DNA from: Paenibacillus amylolyticus | GTDB lineage: Bacteria; Bacillota; Bacilli; Paenibacillales; Paenibacillaceae | Assembly: GCF_029689945.1 (NCBI RefSeq) | Contig: NZ_CP121451.1 | Coordinates: 5,952,001-6,016,000, forward strand | Length of the DNA: 64,000 bases | Direction: 5' to 3' | Shown: positions 19,845-29,778 of the stretch, one piece after another | Layout of the letters: each line of letters begins with the position of its first letter | Numbering within the stretch: position 1 is the stretch's first letter | Program-made: the position numbers and the translations under genes | The notes under the pieces: generated by a model | Database searches by the model: none | Told to the model about the DNA's origin: nothing | Seen by the model: the letters and a program-made list of their open reading frames with translations, nothing else

Positions 19845-20774
19845 CTAACCTTTCACTGCACCGATCGTAAGTCCTTTGACAAAGTAACGTTGTACAAATG
19901 GATACAGGAACAAAATTGGTCCCGTCACAACGATCGCCATCGCCATTTTGGTTGATTCCGTAGGCACATCCTGACTGAGCGTGATTCCTGTGCCAATCGC
20001 CATCTGGTCAATAAAGGTAATCGTGTTCATCGTGTTATAGAGATAAAATTGCAGTTGGTACATATCCGGATTGTTAATGAACAGGGATGAGGTAAACCAA
20101 TCATTCCAGTACCCCAATGCCAGAAACAGACCTACCGTAGCGATCCCAGGCATCGCCAGTTTCAACACAATGCTGAAATAAATGCGGAAGTCATTAGCCC
20201 CATCAATCTTAGCGGACTCAATTAACTCATCCGGCACAGCCGAACGAATGAAATTTTTCATCAGAATAATGAGAAAGGGTGTCATCAATCCCGGGAAGAT
20301 CAGTACGGTGTACGTATCCGTGAGATTGAAGTAGTTCGCCAACATAATGTACCAAGGCACAAGTCCCCCACCAAACAACGTTGTGAAGTAGATAAAAAAC
20401 GAGAACGTGTTCCGATATTTAAAGTCTTTACGCTGGAGCACAAAGCCGGCCATCGTAATGAGAAACAGCCCCAGTGTAGTCCCCACCACCGTAGTAAAGA
20501 CAGTTACCCCATAAGCCTTGAGAACCTGAGTCGGGAATTTGAACACCATTTTGTAACCTTCCAGAGAAAAGTCTGTTGGAAAGAGGTGATAGCCATCCCT
20601 CACAATGGACTCGTTGCTGCTGAATGAACCCGATAGAATAAGCAGAAACGGCAACAGGCACATGATGGATAAAATAATGATGAAACTGTAGGAAATCAGT
20701 TGAAACATGAAAGTAAATTCCGAATCTCTGAGACGCGTATTGGTACGCGTATGAGTGTTCATTGGCATGTTCAT
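19845..20774 (-). CDS. Carbohydrate ABC transporter permease (LplC/MalG type)
   Basis: A 309-residue integral membrane subunit with six predicted helices and the EAA coupling loop ELIESAKIDGANDFRIYFSI. The segment GGLVPWYIMLANYF is characteristic of the LplC/YtcP subgroup. The C terminus PFVQRYFVKGLTIGAVKG is also typical. I take ATG at 20774, 11 bases after GGAGGGAG; the longer frame upstream is unlikely. It is second in the operon. Confidence 0.9.
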   Translation of the reverse strand: MNMPMNTHTRTNTRLRDSEFTFMFQLISYSFIIILSIMCLLPFLLILSGSFSSNESIVRDGYHLFPTDFSLEGYKMVFKFPTQVLKAYGVTVFTTVVGTTLGLFLITMAGFVLQRKDFKYRNTFSFFIYFTTLFGGGLVPWYIMLANYFNLTDTYTVLIFPGLMTPFLIILMKNFIRSAVPDELIESAKIDGANDFRIYFSIVLKLAMPGIATVGLFLALGYWNDWFTSSLFINNPDMYQLQFYLYNTMNTITFIDQMAIGTGITLSQDVPTESTKMAMAIVVTGPILFLYPFVQRYFVKGLTIGAVKG

Positions 20775-20808
20775 GATCGATCGTTCTCCCTCCTGCCCTG
20801 CGGGCCTT

Positions 20809-21713
20809 CTAGAACAAGGCGTAGTCCTCATTTACTTTGCGGATAATATAGTTGACGGTCATGATCAAAATGAATCCGAACAAGGATTGATACAGACCAG
20901 CAGCAGTGGCCATTCCAATATCAAATGTTACTTTCAGTGAACGATACACATACGTATCAATAATATCTGTAGCGTTGTACAGCACCCCGTTGTTGCCGAT
21001 CAGTTGATAGAACAGGTCAAACTGTCCCTTCATAATGCTGCCGAGCGAGAACAACAGCAGGATGACAAAGGTTGGCTTCAGCATCGGTACCGTAATGTAC
21101 CAGATCCGCTGAAAAATATTGGCCCCGTCCATTCGTGCGGCTTCATAATACTCGTCACTGATCCCCGTTATAGCGGCCAGATAGATGACCATGCTGTATC
21201 CAAGATTTTTCCATAGATAAAAGATGATGATCAGAAACACCCAGATCCAGGGTGTGTTATAAATGTCGACCGGGCCAGCCTCAAAACGTTTGAGCACCGT
21301 ATTCACAAAACCCGACTCGTAGTTGAACATGTTGTAAGCGATTACACTTAATAGTACAAATGAGATGAAATACGGCAAGAACATGACGGATTGCGTAATT
21401 TTTTTGAATAACCTGCCCGGATCTCGCTAAGCATGATCGCACAGAAGATCGCCAGTCCGTTTCCCAATATAATGAAGGCGAGATTGTAACCCACAGTGTT
21501 GGTTGTGAGCTTCAGCAGCATTCCGGATTGCCATAGGAACTTAAAGTTCTCCAGACCGACAAATGGACTGCCAAATAGTCCGCCTTCAAAATCATACCGG
21601 GTGAACGCATAATAGATACCGACCATAGGAAAATACGAGTTAATCAGAAAAAAGATCAGCGTGGGCAACAGCATCAGAAACATGATTTTGTTTTTGTTCA
21701 ATTCTTTGAGCAT
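20809..21713 (-). CDS. Carbohydrate ABC transporter permease (LplB/MalF type), frameshifted
   Basis: The first gene of the importer operon, 301 residues after repair. It has six helices, the YAFTRYDFEGGLFGSPFVGLE segment typical of LplB proteins (residues 35-55) and the EAA loop EYYEAARMDGANIFQRI. The frame breaks near 21416-21418, where GGG should be GGGG to give EIRGRLFKKITQSVMFLPYF. The ATG at 21713 follows GGGAGGG. Confidence 0.86.
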
Positions 21714-21765
21714 GGCTCGATCCCTCCCGAATTTCTTGCGGCGCTGCGTGGTGGAGCTCTCTTTT

Positions 21766-21794
21766 ATTGTAGATGCACTCTTCGCTCACGGATA
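21766..21794 (-). promoter_or_regulatory. Possible activator-dependent promoter of the sugar importer operon
   Basis: TACAAT (21771-21766, minus strand) has no good -35 hexamer at 17 bases. The repeated AAATGAAC block starts about 20 bases upstream of the expected -35 position, the usual place for an AraC-type activator. Weak by sequence alone. Confidence 0.4.
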
Positions 21795-21812
21795 CTGAAG
21801 CTTCCCATCAGA

Positions 21813-21869
21813 AAATGAACGATTCTGCGAAATGAACTATGAACAAAATGAACGAACCATGAAATGAAC
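21813..21869. repeat. Four AAATGAAC direct repeats, candidate regulator binding sites
   Basis: AAATGAAC occurs exactly at 21813, 21830, 21846 and 21862, spaced 17, 16 and 16 bases; a partial copy TATGAAC lies at 21838. The block lies between the sugar importer operon and the divergent AraC-type regulator. Regular spacing of about one and a half helical turns suggests bound protein. Confidence 0.7.
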
Positions 21870-21987
21870 AGACATCTGCGCCCATCCGTTCACAAATGTT
21901 GATATCGTGCATAGGCTGCACCTAGTGAACAATCCAGCGAAAGTTGAACTTTATGTCAACAAAACAGGCAAAACGGCCTGTCCTGCA

Positions 21988-22016
21988 TTGATGTAAACGC
22001 ATACATAATATATAAT
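21988..22016 (+). promoter_or_regulatory. SigA-type promoter of the AraC-type regulator
   Basis: TTGATG (21988-21993), 17-base spacer, TATAAT (22011-22016), about 105 bases before the ATG at 22121. Confidence 0.75.
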
Positions 22017-22120
22017 TCAAGTTACTCTTGTTCTTCTGCTCATCCAGATATGAAGTTTAGCGTATGTATATGAAATTCTAAGTTGTTCACCCAAAACAGG
22101 AGGTTCGAGGGGGAAGAAGA

Positions 22121-24373
22121 ATGCGTAAACGTTCGGAGGACAGTCAGAAGGTCTTCACACGGATTCTGATCGGCATTATTATCAGCACCGTCGCTACCTT
22201 GCTTGTGGCTTCTTCTATTTTATATGTCAACTATAACAGGATTGCTCTTCGCCAGGTGTATCGTACGGACATGAACAGTCTTACCCAAACCAGCCGTGAA
22301 GTGGCCAAAATGACCGAGACTGCCAAATCATTGTCATATCAGATTTATCAGGACTATACCATCTCTTCATTGCTGCTGTATTCCAAACCCAATATTTATG
22401 AGATTACATCAGCGATGGAGCAGCTCGATAACTACCGAATGTCCCTCCCCTTTATTGAATCCATCTATGTATATAATTCTAAAAATAATGAATTCTTCAT
22501 CAGTTCCAACGAGCGTAATGGACAGCAATCCATCTCGGAGATCGACGATCAGGGAATTACAAGCATCCTTCAACGCTTCCATGACTACAAACCTTTTGTC
22601 CCCATCCCGCGTACCTATCAGGTCGGCTCTACCGAAGCAACTGAGGTGAACAGCTACACCTATCTCTGTTATGACACGATCAATGACAACGCGAAACTAA
22701 ACTATGCCGTCATCGTTAATATCAAGGATGATTGGCTCAGTCCGAATATGAATGCTGTGGATCAACCAGGCCGGACCTTTATCGTTAACGAGGATGGGGA
22801 TCTATTATCAGACTTTGGTGACCGTGCATTGATGAAAAATCTCTCCAGTGAAGCTTTTATGAAACCGATTATACGGGATACGGAGCAATCAGCTTATTTT
22901 ACCGAGAAGGTCGATGGCGAAAAATCACTCATCACTTATACCGCTCCCGATGACCTGGGCTGGCGCTACGTGAGAATAACCCCTTATGATCTGATTACCT
23001 CGGATATACGGAGTATGCGCACACATACCGTGCTGTTCTGTGCTGGACTTCTCTTCGCAGGCTTGCTGCTCTCTTACCTTGTGTCCCGAAAACTATATCA
23101 CCCTATTGATAAGGTGCTTGTTCGTTTACGGGTGATGGAGGCAGAGCGACGCGGCAGTCTTCATCTGTTACGGCAGGATTTTCTCCGTGGGGCCCTCCAG
23201 GGTCGCGAAACAGTAACTGGAGGGATGCTGGAAGAACGGATGAAGTTCTATGGTTCCTCCATTGATGTTCAGCGTGCATCCAGACTCATGTTGCTGCGTA
23301 TTGACCATTTTACCGAATTCTGCGAAACGTATCGTGATGAGACCCAGCTTGTAAAATACGCCATGATGAACATCTGCACCGAGACAGCCGATCTCCACTA
23401 TAATGCGGAAGCTGTGGATATGGGCGGTGATCTGATCACACTCATTTTCAACGAAAAAGCGGAAGACCCAGAACTTGATCAACCTGCCAACAACCGGATT
23501 GAAGAGCTGCTGCGCATGATGCAGACTGCTGTACTAACCCATCTGAAATGCTCCATCTCCTTTACAATCGGCACAGAAGAAGATTCCTTGGAAGACAGTA
23601 TTGCCTCTTACACCAGATCAGCCGAAGCTTCACTGCATCGTTTGTTCATGGGACCGGGCTGTCTGATCTATACCTCTGACATCATGGCTTATCACGCCAA
23701 GGAGTACGCATTCCCGGCAGGGAAGGAAAGACAGCTTGTTGATCATCTAATGACAGGTAAGACGCGGGAAGCAAAACAAATCTATGCAGATATCGTTGGC
23801 GAAACAGCCGCTTATCCCTTCACTGTCTTCCAGCTAGCCTTATCCCATCTGACGATGACACTGAACCATGTACGAAATACGCTTAAGAAGAATAATCAAC
23901 TCACGCTTGATTCTGTCTCGGATGGTCTGATGCTGCCTGTCAAAGACGCCGAAGACATCAGTGAAGTGCATGAACACTTCTATCGTATGTTTGATGAGCT
24001 TGGTTCCAAAGTGGAAGAGAAACGTACACTGAAGCACGAGGAGTTGATTCGCAAAATCAGCGGCATTATTGAGCGGGACTATGCGGACCCCAATCTATGT
24101 CTAACTTCTATTGCAGATGAGCTTAGCATGTCGCCCATCTACGTAAGCAGGCTCTACAAACAGCTCACCCTAAAGGGGCTCACGGACGTGATTAACGAAA
24201 CCCGCATAGCCAAAGCCCAGCATCTGCTGGTAGAGACAGAGAACTCTGTTGCCGATATTGCCGAGAGAACCGGATTCACCAACAGTTCATACTTCTATCG
24301 CATGTTCAAAAAGTTCAACGGTGTTACACCAAATGATTATCGCCGCAAAGAGTTTCATACAGAGAACATTTGA
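22121..24373 (+). CDS. Membrane-bound AraC-family transcriptional regulator
   Basis: A 750-residue one-component regulator common in Paenibacillus beside sugar importers. Helix 1 is near residues 13-35 and helix 2 near 305-325 (LFCAGLLFAGLLLSYLVSR), with about 270 extracellular residues between them resembling a Cache sensor. A long cytoplasmic region follows. The last 100 residues are two AraC helix-turn-helices (LTSIADELSMSPIYVSRLYK and VADIAERTGFTNSSYFYRMF, ending in NGVTPNDYRR). It likely senses the sugar or its binding protein outside and activates the divergent ABC operon. AGGAGG precedes the ATG by about 15 bases. Confidence 0.9.
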   Translation: MRKRSEDSQKVFTRILIGIIISTVATLLVASSILYVNYNRIALRQVYRTDMNSLTQTSREVAKMTETAKSLSYQIYQDYTISSLLLYSKPNIYEITSAMEQLDNYRMSLPFIESIYVYNSKNNEFFISSNERNGQQSISEIDDQGITSILQRFHDYKPFVPIPRTYQVGSTEATEVNSYTYLCYDTINDNAKLNYAVIVNIKDDWLSPNMNAVDQPGRTFIVNEDGDLLSDFGDRALMKNLSSEAFMKPIIRDTEQSAYFTEKVDGEKSLITYTAPDDLGWRYVRITPYDLITSDIRSMRTHTVLFCAGLLFAGLLLSYLVSRKLYHPIDKVLVRLRVMEAERRGSLHLLRQDFLRGALQGRETVTGGMLEERMKFYGSSIDVQRASRLMLLRIDHFTEFCETYRDETQLVKYAMMNICTETADLHYNAEAVDMGGDLITLIFNEKAEDPELDQPANNRIEELLRMMQTAVLTHLKCSISFTIGTEEDSLEDSIASYTRSAEASLHRLFMGPGCLIYTSDIMAYHAKEYAFPAGKERQLVDHLMTGKTREAKQIYADIVGETAAYPFTVFQLALSHLTMTLNHVRNTLKKNNQLTLDSVSDGLMLPVKDAEDISEVHEHFYRMFDELGSKVEEKRTLKHEELIRKISGIIERDYADPNLCLTSIADELSMSPIYVSRLYKQLTLKGLTDVINETRIAKAQHLLVETENSVADIAERTGFTNSSYFYRMFKKFNGVTPNDYRRKEFHTENI

Positions 24374-24425
24374 AATCATCCCGAACGTCAGTGTATGGAG
24401 TATGGCACACTAATTGTTGATGCAA

Positions 24426-24473
24426 AAAGAGCGACCTGTGAGAATGAATCATTTCCCTCATGTGTCGCTCTTC
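24426..24473. terminator. Bidirectional terminator between the AraC-type regulator and trmB
   Basis: AAGAGCGAC..GTGAG pairs with CTCAT..GTGTCGCTCTT around a 14-base loop; T-rich sequence follows on the plus strand and an A/T tract lies on the other side. It lies between convergent genes. Confidence 0.75.
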
Positions 24474-24501
24474 TTTATTTAGTTTAAGTTAGATTTCGAT
24501 T

Positions 24502-25257
24502 CTAGTCCTGATCCTGATCTTCACCAGACTCATCTGCTGCTTCGCGGACTTTATACTTGTCCAGACGTGTCTGCTGGTACTCACGCAAGGCCTCTTCCCC
24601 AACAATTACTTCAACCCGGTGAATGTTCATGCCTTTACCCATGAATTTCTGCTCGTACTCGGTCATCACATGTTCTTCATTCAAGCCATCACGATGCAGG
24701 TTCAAAGACAGATTGGTCATTTGCAGGCCAAAGTCGGCAATGGCGTTGAGCGAGAAATCAAACAACGTCTCCGAATCGGTTTTAAAATGAATCTGTCCTT
24801 TGGGATTAAGCAATTCCGTGTATTTCTTCAGGAAGCGCGGGTGCGTCAACCGACGACGTGCATGCTTTGCTTTTGGCCAAGGATCACTGAAGTTCAAATA
24901 AATGCGTTCCAGTTCTTCCGGCTCAAAAACCTCCTCGATCTGTTCGATATTTGCCAGCGCAAGCTTCAGGTTCGGAGGTGTCTCCACATCAGCCTGACTC
25001 CACGCATTACGAGCTTTCTCACTGGCACGTCGCACCAGTTCATCATACATATCAATACCGATGAAATTAAATTCCGGATATTTATAACTCATTTGGCTGA
25101 TAAATTGACCTTTGCCCATACCAAATTCCACGAAAATCGGATGGTCATTGCCAAACAGTTCAGACCATTTTCCTTTATGCTGCTTGGGGTCCAGTACAAC
25201 AAGATCAACTTGTTGCTCCAGATTTTCTCTTATCCCTTTTCTGCCACGTAAACGCAT
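24502..25257 (-). CDS. trmB: tRNA (guanine-N7)-methyltransferase
   Basis: Methylates G46 in the variable loop of tRNAs with S-adenosylmethionine. The 251-residue protein has the N-terminal family motif RGRKGIRENLEQQ, the SAM site FVEFGMGKGQFI, IGIDMYDELVRRA, and the catalytic YLNFSDPWPKAKHARRRLTH. I place the start at the ATG at 25257 after CGGAGGA; the upstream open frame lacks family sequence. The acidic tail (ADESGEDQDQD) is a usual extra of Firmicute proteins. Confidence 0.95.
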   Translation of the reverse strand: MRLRGRKGIRENLEQQVDLVVLDPKQHKGKWSELFGNDHPIFVEFGMGKGQFISQMSYKYPEFNFIGIDMYDELVRRASEKARNAWSQADVETPPNLKLALANIEQIEEVFEPEELERIYLNFSDPWPKAKHARRRLTHPRFLKKYTELLNPKGQIHFKTDSETLFDFSLNAIADFGLQMTNLSLNLHRDGLNEEHVMTEYEQKFMGKGMNIHRVEVIVGEEALREYQQTRLDKYKVREAADESGEDQDQD

Positions 25258-25331
25258 TTTATTCCTCCGTTTGTCCCATACTTGTCTCAGACTTATTTTG
25301 CCGAAGAACTGGCAAATTGTAAAGAGCAATG

Positions 25332-25385
25332 AAAAGGGAATCTTCGGATCTGCCACTTTGGGCAAATCTCAAAGATTCCCTCTTC
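25332..25385 (-). terminator. Terminator between the 66-residue protein gene and trmB
   Basis: AGGGAATCTTTG pairs with CGAAGATTCCCT around a long loop on the minus strand, followed by TTTTC. It would end the upstream small gene before trmB. Confidence 0.65.
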
Positions 25386-25409
25386 GATTTATTTGGAATT
25401 GGGGTCCAA

Positions 25410-25610
25410 CTACTTTAGTAGTTCATAGTCTACCTTATCTTGGTGTGAAAAATCAAATGTCTTTTCGAAAGCATCGCGAACTTTTTGTCTTGCAGCCGCT
25501 TTCACTTTCGGATTGCCATTAAAACGGACACCTGTTAAAGCCAGCGCTTCTTCTGCCGTCAGTTCAACAGACACATGATTCAATTCATTGTTTTTAACTT
25601 GGGAATTCAT
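25410..25610 (-). CDS. Small conserved-looking protein of 66 residues, unknown function
   Basis: I do not recognise a named family. The protein is soluble and mixed-charge, with a predicted helical core (ELTAEEALALTGVRFNGNPK followed by AAARQKVRDAFEKTF). The ATG is preceded by GAGGTGAT at good distance and the gene has its own terminator, so it is probably expressed. Confidence 0.65.
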   Translation of the reverse strand: MNSQVKNNELNHVSVELTAEEALALTGVRFNGNPKVKAAARQKVRDAFEKTFDFSHQDKVDYELLK

Positions 25611-25927
25611 TCATATCACCTCACGGTATAGTATGGTCCATGACGTCAACGTTGATGCAAATGCTATGAAGAATAATACCCATTGGATGGTGTCTGACGC
25701 TGATTTGAATATAACATAAGGTGTAAACTATAGCAAGCAAAAAACGTTGATTTTACGGCCTATTTTTGCGTTTTGATTCCCTTTTTTTCAGTTTTTTGAT
25801 ACAATGATAAATGTTCAAGAAGACACCTAAAACCACTATCGAGCGTCATTGACGGAAATCGCATAGCGCTTCTGTTTTGGTTCACGTATGATTACTGTAA
25901 TTCGACAGCCAAAGGAGTACCCTTAAG

Positions 25928-26881
25928 ATGAATGCACCTGCATTACAGCCCCCGCTATTGTGGGGAGATAAACGTTTCCATACTTGGAATTATGAGATGC
26001 GAGAACAATTTAACAACAAAGTTTTCAAAGTGATGCTGGATGCCGGATTCACCTGTCCCAACCGGGACGGTTCCATTGCCAAAGGTGGCTGCACCTTCTG
26101 CAGTGCGCGTGGATCAGGCGATTTTGCCGGCAGCAGACGTGAAGATCTGGTCACCCAGTTCAATACGATACGGGATAAACAGCACCTCAAGTGGCCTAAA
26201 GCCCATTATATTGGCTATTTCCAAGCGTATACGAACACGTACGCTCCGGTTGAGGAGCTACGCGAATATTTTGAAGAAATTCTAGAGCAGCCCGGTGTTG
26301 TGGGTTTGTCCATCGCTACACGTCCGGATTGTTTGCCAGACGACGTTGTTGATTATTTGGCTGAACTGAACGAGCGTACTTATCTGTGGGTTGAGATGGG
26401 CCTTCAGACGATCCATGATTCCACATCAATATTAATTAATCGGGCGCACGACACGAAGTGTTACGAAGAGGCTGTTGAGAAACTGCGACAACGGAATATA
26501 CGCGTCTGCACACATATTATATATGGCCTGCCCCAAGAGACGCATGAGATGATGCTGCACACTGGACGGGCAGTCGCCAATATGGATGTACAGGGCATCA
26601 AGATTCACCTGCTGCATCTAATGCGCAAAACACCAATGGTGAAGCAATACGAAGCCGGTCTTTTACGTTTTCTGGATCAGGACGAGTATATCAAGCTGAT
26701 CGTTGATACACTGGAGATGCTTCCCCCGGAAATGATCGTACACCGTCTTACCGGCGACGCACCGCGTGATCTGCTGATTGGACCGATGTGGTCCATGAAC
26801 AAATGGGAAGTATTGAACTCCATTGATCGTGAGCTGCGAGAGCGGGATTCCTGGCAAGGTAAGTATTGGAGGCGAGCATAG
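25928..26881 (+). CDS. ytqA: Radical SAM protein YtqA (TIGR01212 family), tRNA wobble-uridine modification
   Basis: A 317-residue radical SAM protein. The cluster motif is CPNRDGSIAKGGCTFC (Cys spacing 9 and 2 rather than the usual CxxxCxxC), which is diagnostic for this family. WVEMGLQTIHD and IYGLPQET are the later barrel segments. In B. subtilis YtqA is, as I recall, the MnmL enzyme that converts carboxymethylaminomethyl to aminomethyl uridine at tRNA position 34. Its stop codon abuts the ATG of ytqB, so the two steps are co-expressed. Confidence 0.88.
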   Translation: MNAPALQPPLLWGDKRFHTWNYEMREQFNNKVFKVMLDAGFTCPNRDGSIAKGGCTFCSARGSGDFAGSRREDLVTQFNTIRDKQHLKWPKAHYIGYFQAYTNTYAPVEELREYFEEILEQPGVVGLSIATRPDCLPDDVVDYLAELNERTYLWVEMGLQTIHDSTSILINRAHDTKCYEEAVEKLRQRNIRVCTHIIYGLPQETHEMMLHTGRAVANMDVQGIKIHLLHLMRKTPMVKQYEAGLLRFLDQDEYIKLIVDTLEMLPPEMIVHRLTGDAPRDLLIGPMWSMNKWEVLNSIDRELRERDSWQGKYWRRA

Positions 26882-27466
26882 ATGGGCTTTCTATCGGTTC
26901 TCAGTTGTGCTCATCAGTGGATTGCTTCCCGTCTGCAGCCAGGTGATCTGGCCATAGATGCAACAGTTGGTACAGGAGCAGACACGCTGTTCTTGGCACA
27001 ACAAGTAGGTCGGCGTGGTCAAGTCATAGGCTTCGATATTCAAAGTGAAGCCCTCACGCTGGCACAGGCCCGGATTCGAAAACAACATGACGAAGCCAAG
27101 CTTGGCTCCATCTCCATGCTTCAACTAAGCCATGATCGTATGGCAGAAGCGGTGCCTGAGTCATGGCCTGGTGCGGTTGGTGCAGTCATGTTTAATCTGG
27201 GGTACCTGCCTTCAGAAAGTGCAGATTCCTCCATCATCACCGAGACTGACAGCACGATCGCTGCACTCGAGGCTGCACTCGCTTTATTGCGTCCTCGCGG
27301 CATTATTACGGTTGTGCTCTACCCTGGTCATGACGGAGGCGCACAGGAAGCGTCAGCCGTATTGGAATGGTCCTCTGCCCTTCCTGTAGAACAGGCACAG
27401 GTTGTAATGTATCGCCAATTGCAGCGGGAGACTTCTCCTTTTCTGATTGGTATCGAGAAAAAATAA
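26882..27466 (+). CDS. mnmM: YtqB/MnmM class I methyltransferase
   Basis: A 194-residue SAM-dependent methyltransferase. The SAM motif is AIDATVGTGADTLFLAQ, followed by IGFDIQ and the catalytic-loop motif MFNLGYLP. YtqB of B. subtilis methylates aminomethyl-uridine to methylaminomethyl-uridine at the tRNA wobble position. The start directly follows the ytqA stop, with the ribosome site (GGAGGC) inside the ytqA end. Confidence 0.88.
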   Translation: MGFLSVLSCAHQWIASRLQPGDLAIDATVGTGADTLFLAQQVGRRGQVIGFDIQSEALTLAQARIRKQHDEAKLGSISMLQLSHDRMAEAVPESWPGAVGAVMFNLGYLPSESADSSIITETDSTIAALEAALALLRPRGIITVVLYPGHDGGAQEASAVLEWSSALPVEQAQVVMYRQLQRETSPFLIGIEKK

Positions 27467-27655
27467 TTTCCTTTGTTCACCAAATACAATAAACTAGACA
27501 CAGTCGCAAGGCGAGCTATTATCGGCTTTTTCTTCCTGCGAACTGTGTTCTTAATCTACATATGCAAACGTATTCACCTGTTTGCTCATGGCGACTCCAT
27601 GCCCATGACTGATTAAAGCGATCCACCACTTCATATACTAGAGGAGAGATTACTG

Positions 27656-28633
27656 ATGTCTACGCCATATCCGTTACAATTCCAACCTGAATTCAAAGAA
27701 CGCGTGTGGGGCGGTCGTGCGCTGGAGCAATTTGGCCTTACGCCCCCTGAAGGACATATCGGAGAAGGCTGGATGATTGCAGATCATCCAAACGGGACAA
27801 CCAAGGTATTAAATGGAGCACTTGCAGGCAAGGGTCTGGACGAAGTTCGTGAACAACTGGGCACCGAATGGCTTGGAACCAAAGGCGTTTCCGAAAAAGG
27901 CGGCCGTTTCCCCCTTCTGATCAAGCTGCTTGACTGTAACGATGACCTGTCCGTTCAGGTTCATCCAACAGACGAGTACGAGGCACTTCCTCCTGGCGAG
28001 CTTGGCAAAACAGAAATGTGGTATGTACTCGACGCAAAACCGGGCGCACACATCATCTACGGCTTGAATGAAGGCGTTGATCGGGCAACATTAAAAGAAG
28101 CATTGGAGAACGGTACGGTGATGGATACCCTTCGTCAGGTACCTGTGGAAGCTGGTGATACGTTCTTTATCCCTGCTGGGACGGTACATGCGCTCTGTGC
28201 AGGTGTTGTTGTCGCCGAGATTCAGCAAAACTCGGATACAACGTACCGGATATACGATTACAATCGTCCAGGGCTGGATGGCAAACCACGTGAGTTGCAT
28301 GTTGAAGACTCATTGAATGTCACGGCCTATGAGGGCGCAGGTGCTTCAACGATGAAAACCAATAACGCCACGCCCGGTGAATGGCTCAAGCTTGCGGAAT
28401 GCCCTTATTTTGTGGTGGAAAAAGGGATTGTAACTGACCGTTGGGAACTCTCCACAAGCCCTGACAGCTTCACAATTCTCGTTGTATGTGAAGGAGAAGG
28501 AACTTTGGAGTGGGCACATGCTGCATCAGACCGCATTGAATTGAAAGCTGGACAATGTTATCTCTTGCCAGCCAATCTGGGTTCTTATACTTTGAACGGG
28601 AATACCACAGTTCTTCGCTCTTATCTGCCATAA
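27656..28633 (+). CDS. manA: Mannose-6-phosphate isomerase, class I
   Basis: Interconverts mannose 6-phosphate and fructose 6-phosphate with Zn2+. The 325-residue cupin protein has PEFKERVWGGR at the N terminus, the zinc-site residues in VQVHPTDEYE and KTEMWYVL, and the family signature PAGTVHALCAGVVVAEIQQNSDTTYRIYDYNR. GAGGAGAG precedes the ATG. The 190-base gap upstream contains a long imperfect inverted repeat (about 27498-27552) without a U tract; I see no clear promoter. Confidence 0.95.
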   Translation: MSTPYPLQFQPEFKERVWGGRALEQFGLTPPEGHIGEGWMIADHPNGTTKVLNGALAGKGLDEVREQLGTEWLGTKGVSEKGGRFPLLIKLLDCNDDLSVQVHPTDEYEALPPGELGKTEMWYVLDAKPGAHIIYGLNEGVDRATLKEALENGTVMDTLRQVPVEAGDTFFIPAGTVHALCAGVVVAEIQQNSDTTYRIYDYNRPGLDGKPRELHVEDSLNVTAYEGAGASTMKTNNATPGEWLKLAECPYFVVEKGIVTDRWELSTSPDSFTILVVCEGEGTLEWAHAASDRIELKAGQCYLLPANLGSYTLNGNTTVLRSYLP

Positions 28634-28674
28634 ATCAAGTTTATCTGTAACCTGCGAAGGAGGAATTACACGAG

Positions 28675-29654
28675 ATGCAGGAATCTACCTTTACCCTGGT
28701 CGCTAGTGAAGGTACCCGTATTCATGTGTACCGCTGGCTTCCCGATCCGGAATGTAACGTCAAAGGTGTAGTGCAAATTGCACATGGCATGGGCGAGACG
28801 GCAGCCCGATACGCCGAATTTGCAGGTGTTCTTACCCAGAATGGGTATGCGGTCTACGCCAATGACCATCGGGGTCATGGCAAAACTGTGGAGAATGCCA
28901 AGTTACTCGGCAATGCTGGTGTCGATGCCTTCCGCTGGATGGCAAGTGATATGATTAATCTCGGCGAAGTAGCCGCCAAGGAGAACCCTGGGTACCCCTT
29001 TTTCTAATGGGACATAGCATGGGATCATTCTTGGTACAACATCTCATGTACGCTGGTCATGAGCAGTACCATGCCTTTATTTTATCTGGGACAAACGGCA
29101 GACGTGGCCTGCTCCGGTTTGGAGAGAAGCTCGCCTTCTTGCAATGCGGCATTCAGGGCGCTACTCATCCCAGCATGCTGCTTAACGCGATTGTATTTGG
29201 CGGATTCAACCGCTCTTTCCGCCCGGCTACGACACCGTTCGATTGGTTGTCCAGGGACGCCCAAGAGGTTCAGCGATTCATCGATGATCCCATGTGCGGA
29301 GCAATCTGTACAGCAGGCTTTTTCCGCGACTTCTTCAAATTGCTGCTCGAAGTTCATCTTCCACACAATATGGAGCGCATCCCCAAACACAAACCCGTGT
29401 ATCTGTTCTCAGGTGAGAAGGACCCTGTCGGACTTCATGGCAAAGGCGTTCTTAATCTGGTCTCACAATACAAGAAGCTTCATCTGGAGAATATTGAGTA
29501 TCACCTCTATCCGGATGGGCGCCACGAAATGCTGCATGAGATCAACCGAACAGAAGTGGCTCAGCACGTTGTAGACTGGCTGGAGCGGAATACCCCTGAC
29601 CCGAATACAGACCATAGTCATATGAACCCTGCTGAAACTGCTGGCTCTATATAA
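28675..29654 (+). CDS. Alpha/beta hydrolase (monoacylglycerol lipase/lysophospholipase type), frameshifted
   Basis: With one base restored it is a 326-residue serine hydrolase. The early oxyanion motif IAHGMGE and the segment YANDHRGHGKT are typical of Hydrolase_4/monoacylglycerol lipases. The nucleophile elbow is LMGHSMGS, the Asp sits in GEKDPVG and the His in DGRHEMLHE. The frame breaks at 28995-28998 (CCCC for CCCCC), just before the nucleophile; the repaired PLFLMGHSMGS is canonical. It follows manA by 41 bases and may share its transcript. Confidence 0.87.
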
Positions 29655-29678
29655 TAGATTCAGAGAACAATATACTAA

Positions 29679-29740
29679 GAAAGAAACCCCTGAAACGGAT
29701 GTACAGCTCACGCTGCATTCCAGTTCAGGGGTTTCTTGTT
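29679..29740. terminator. Bidirectional terminator between hydrolase and odhB
   Basis: AAGAAACCCCTGAA pairs with TTCAGGGGTTTCTT, a 14-bp perfect outer stem around a long loop, between convergent genes. Confidence 0.8.
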
Positions 29741-29778
29741 AAGCGATATGAATAATAGCCAGGCTCTAACGTTATGGA

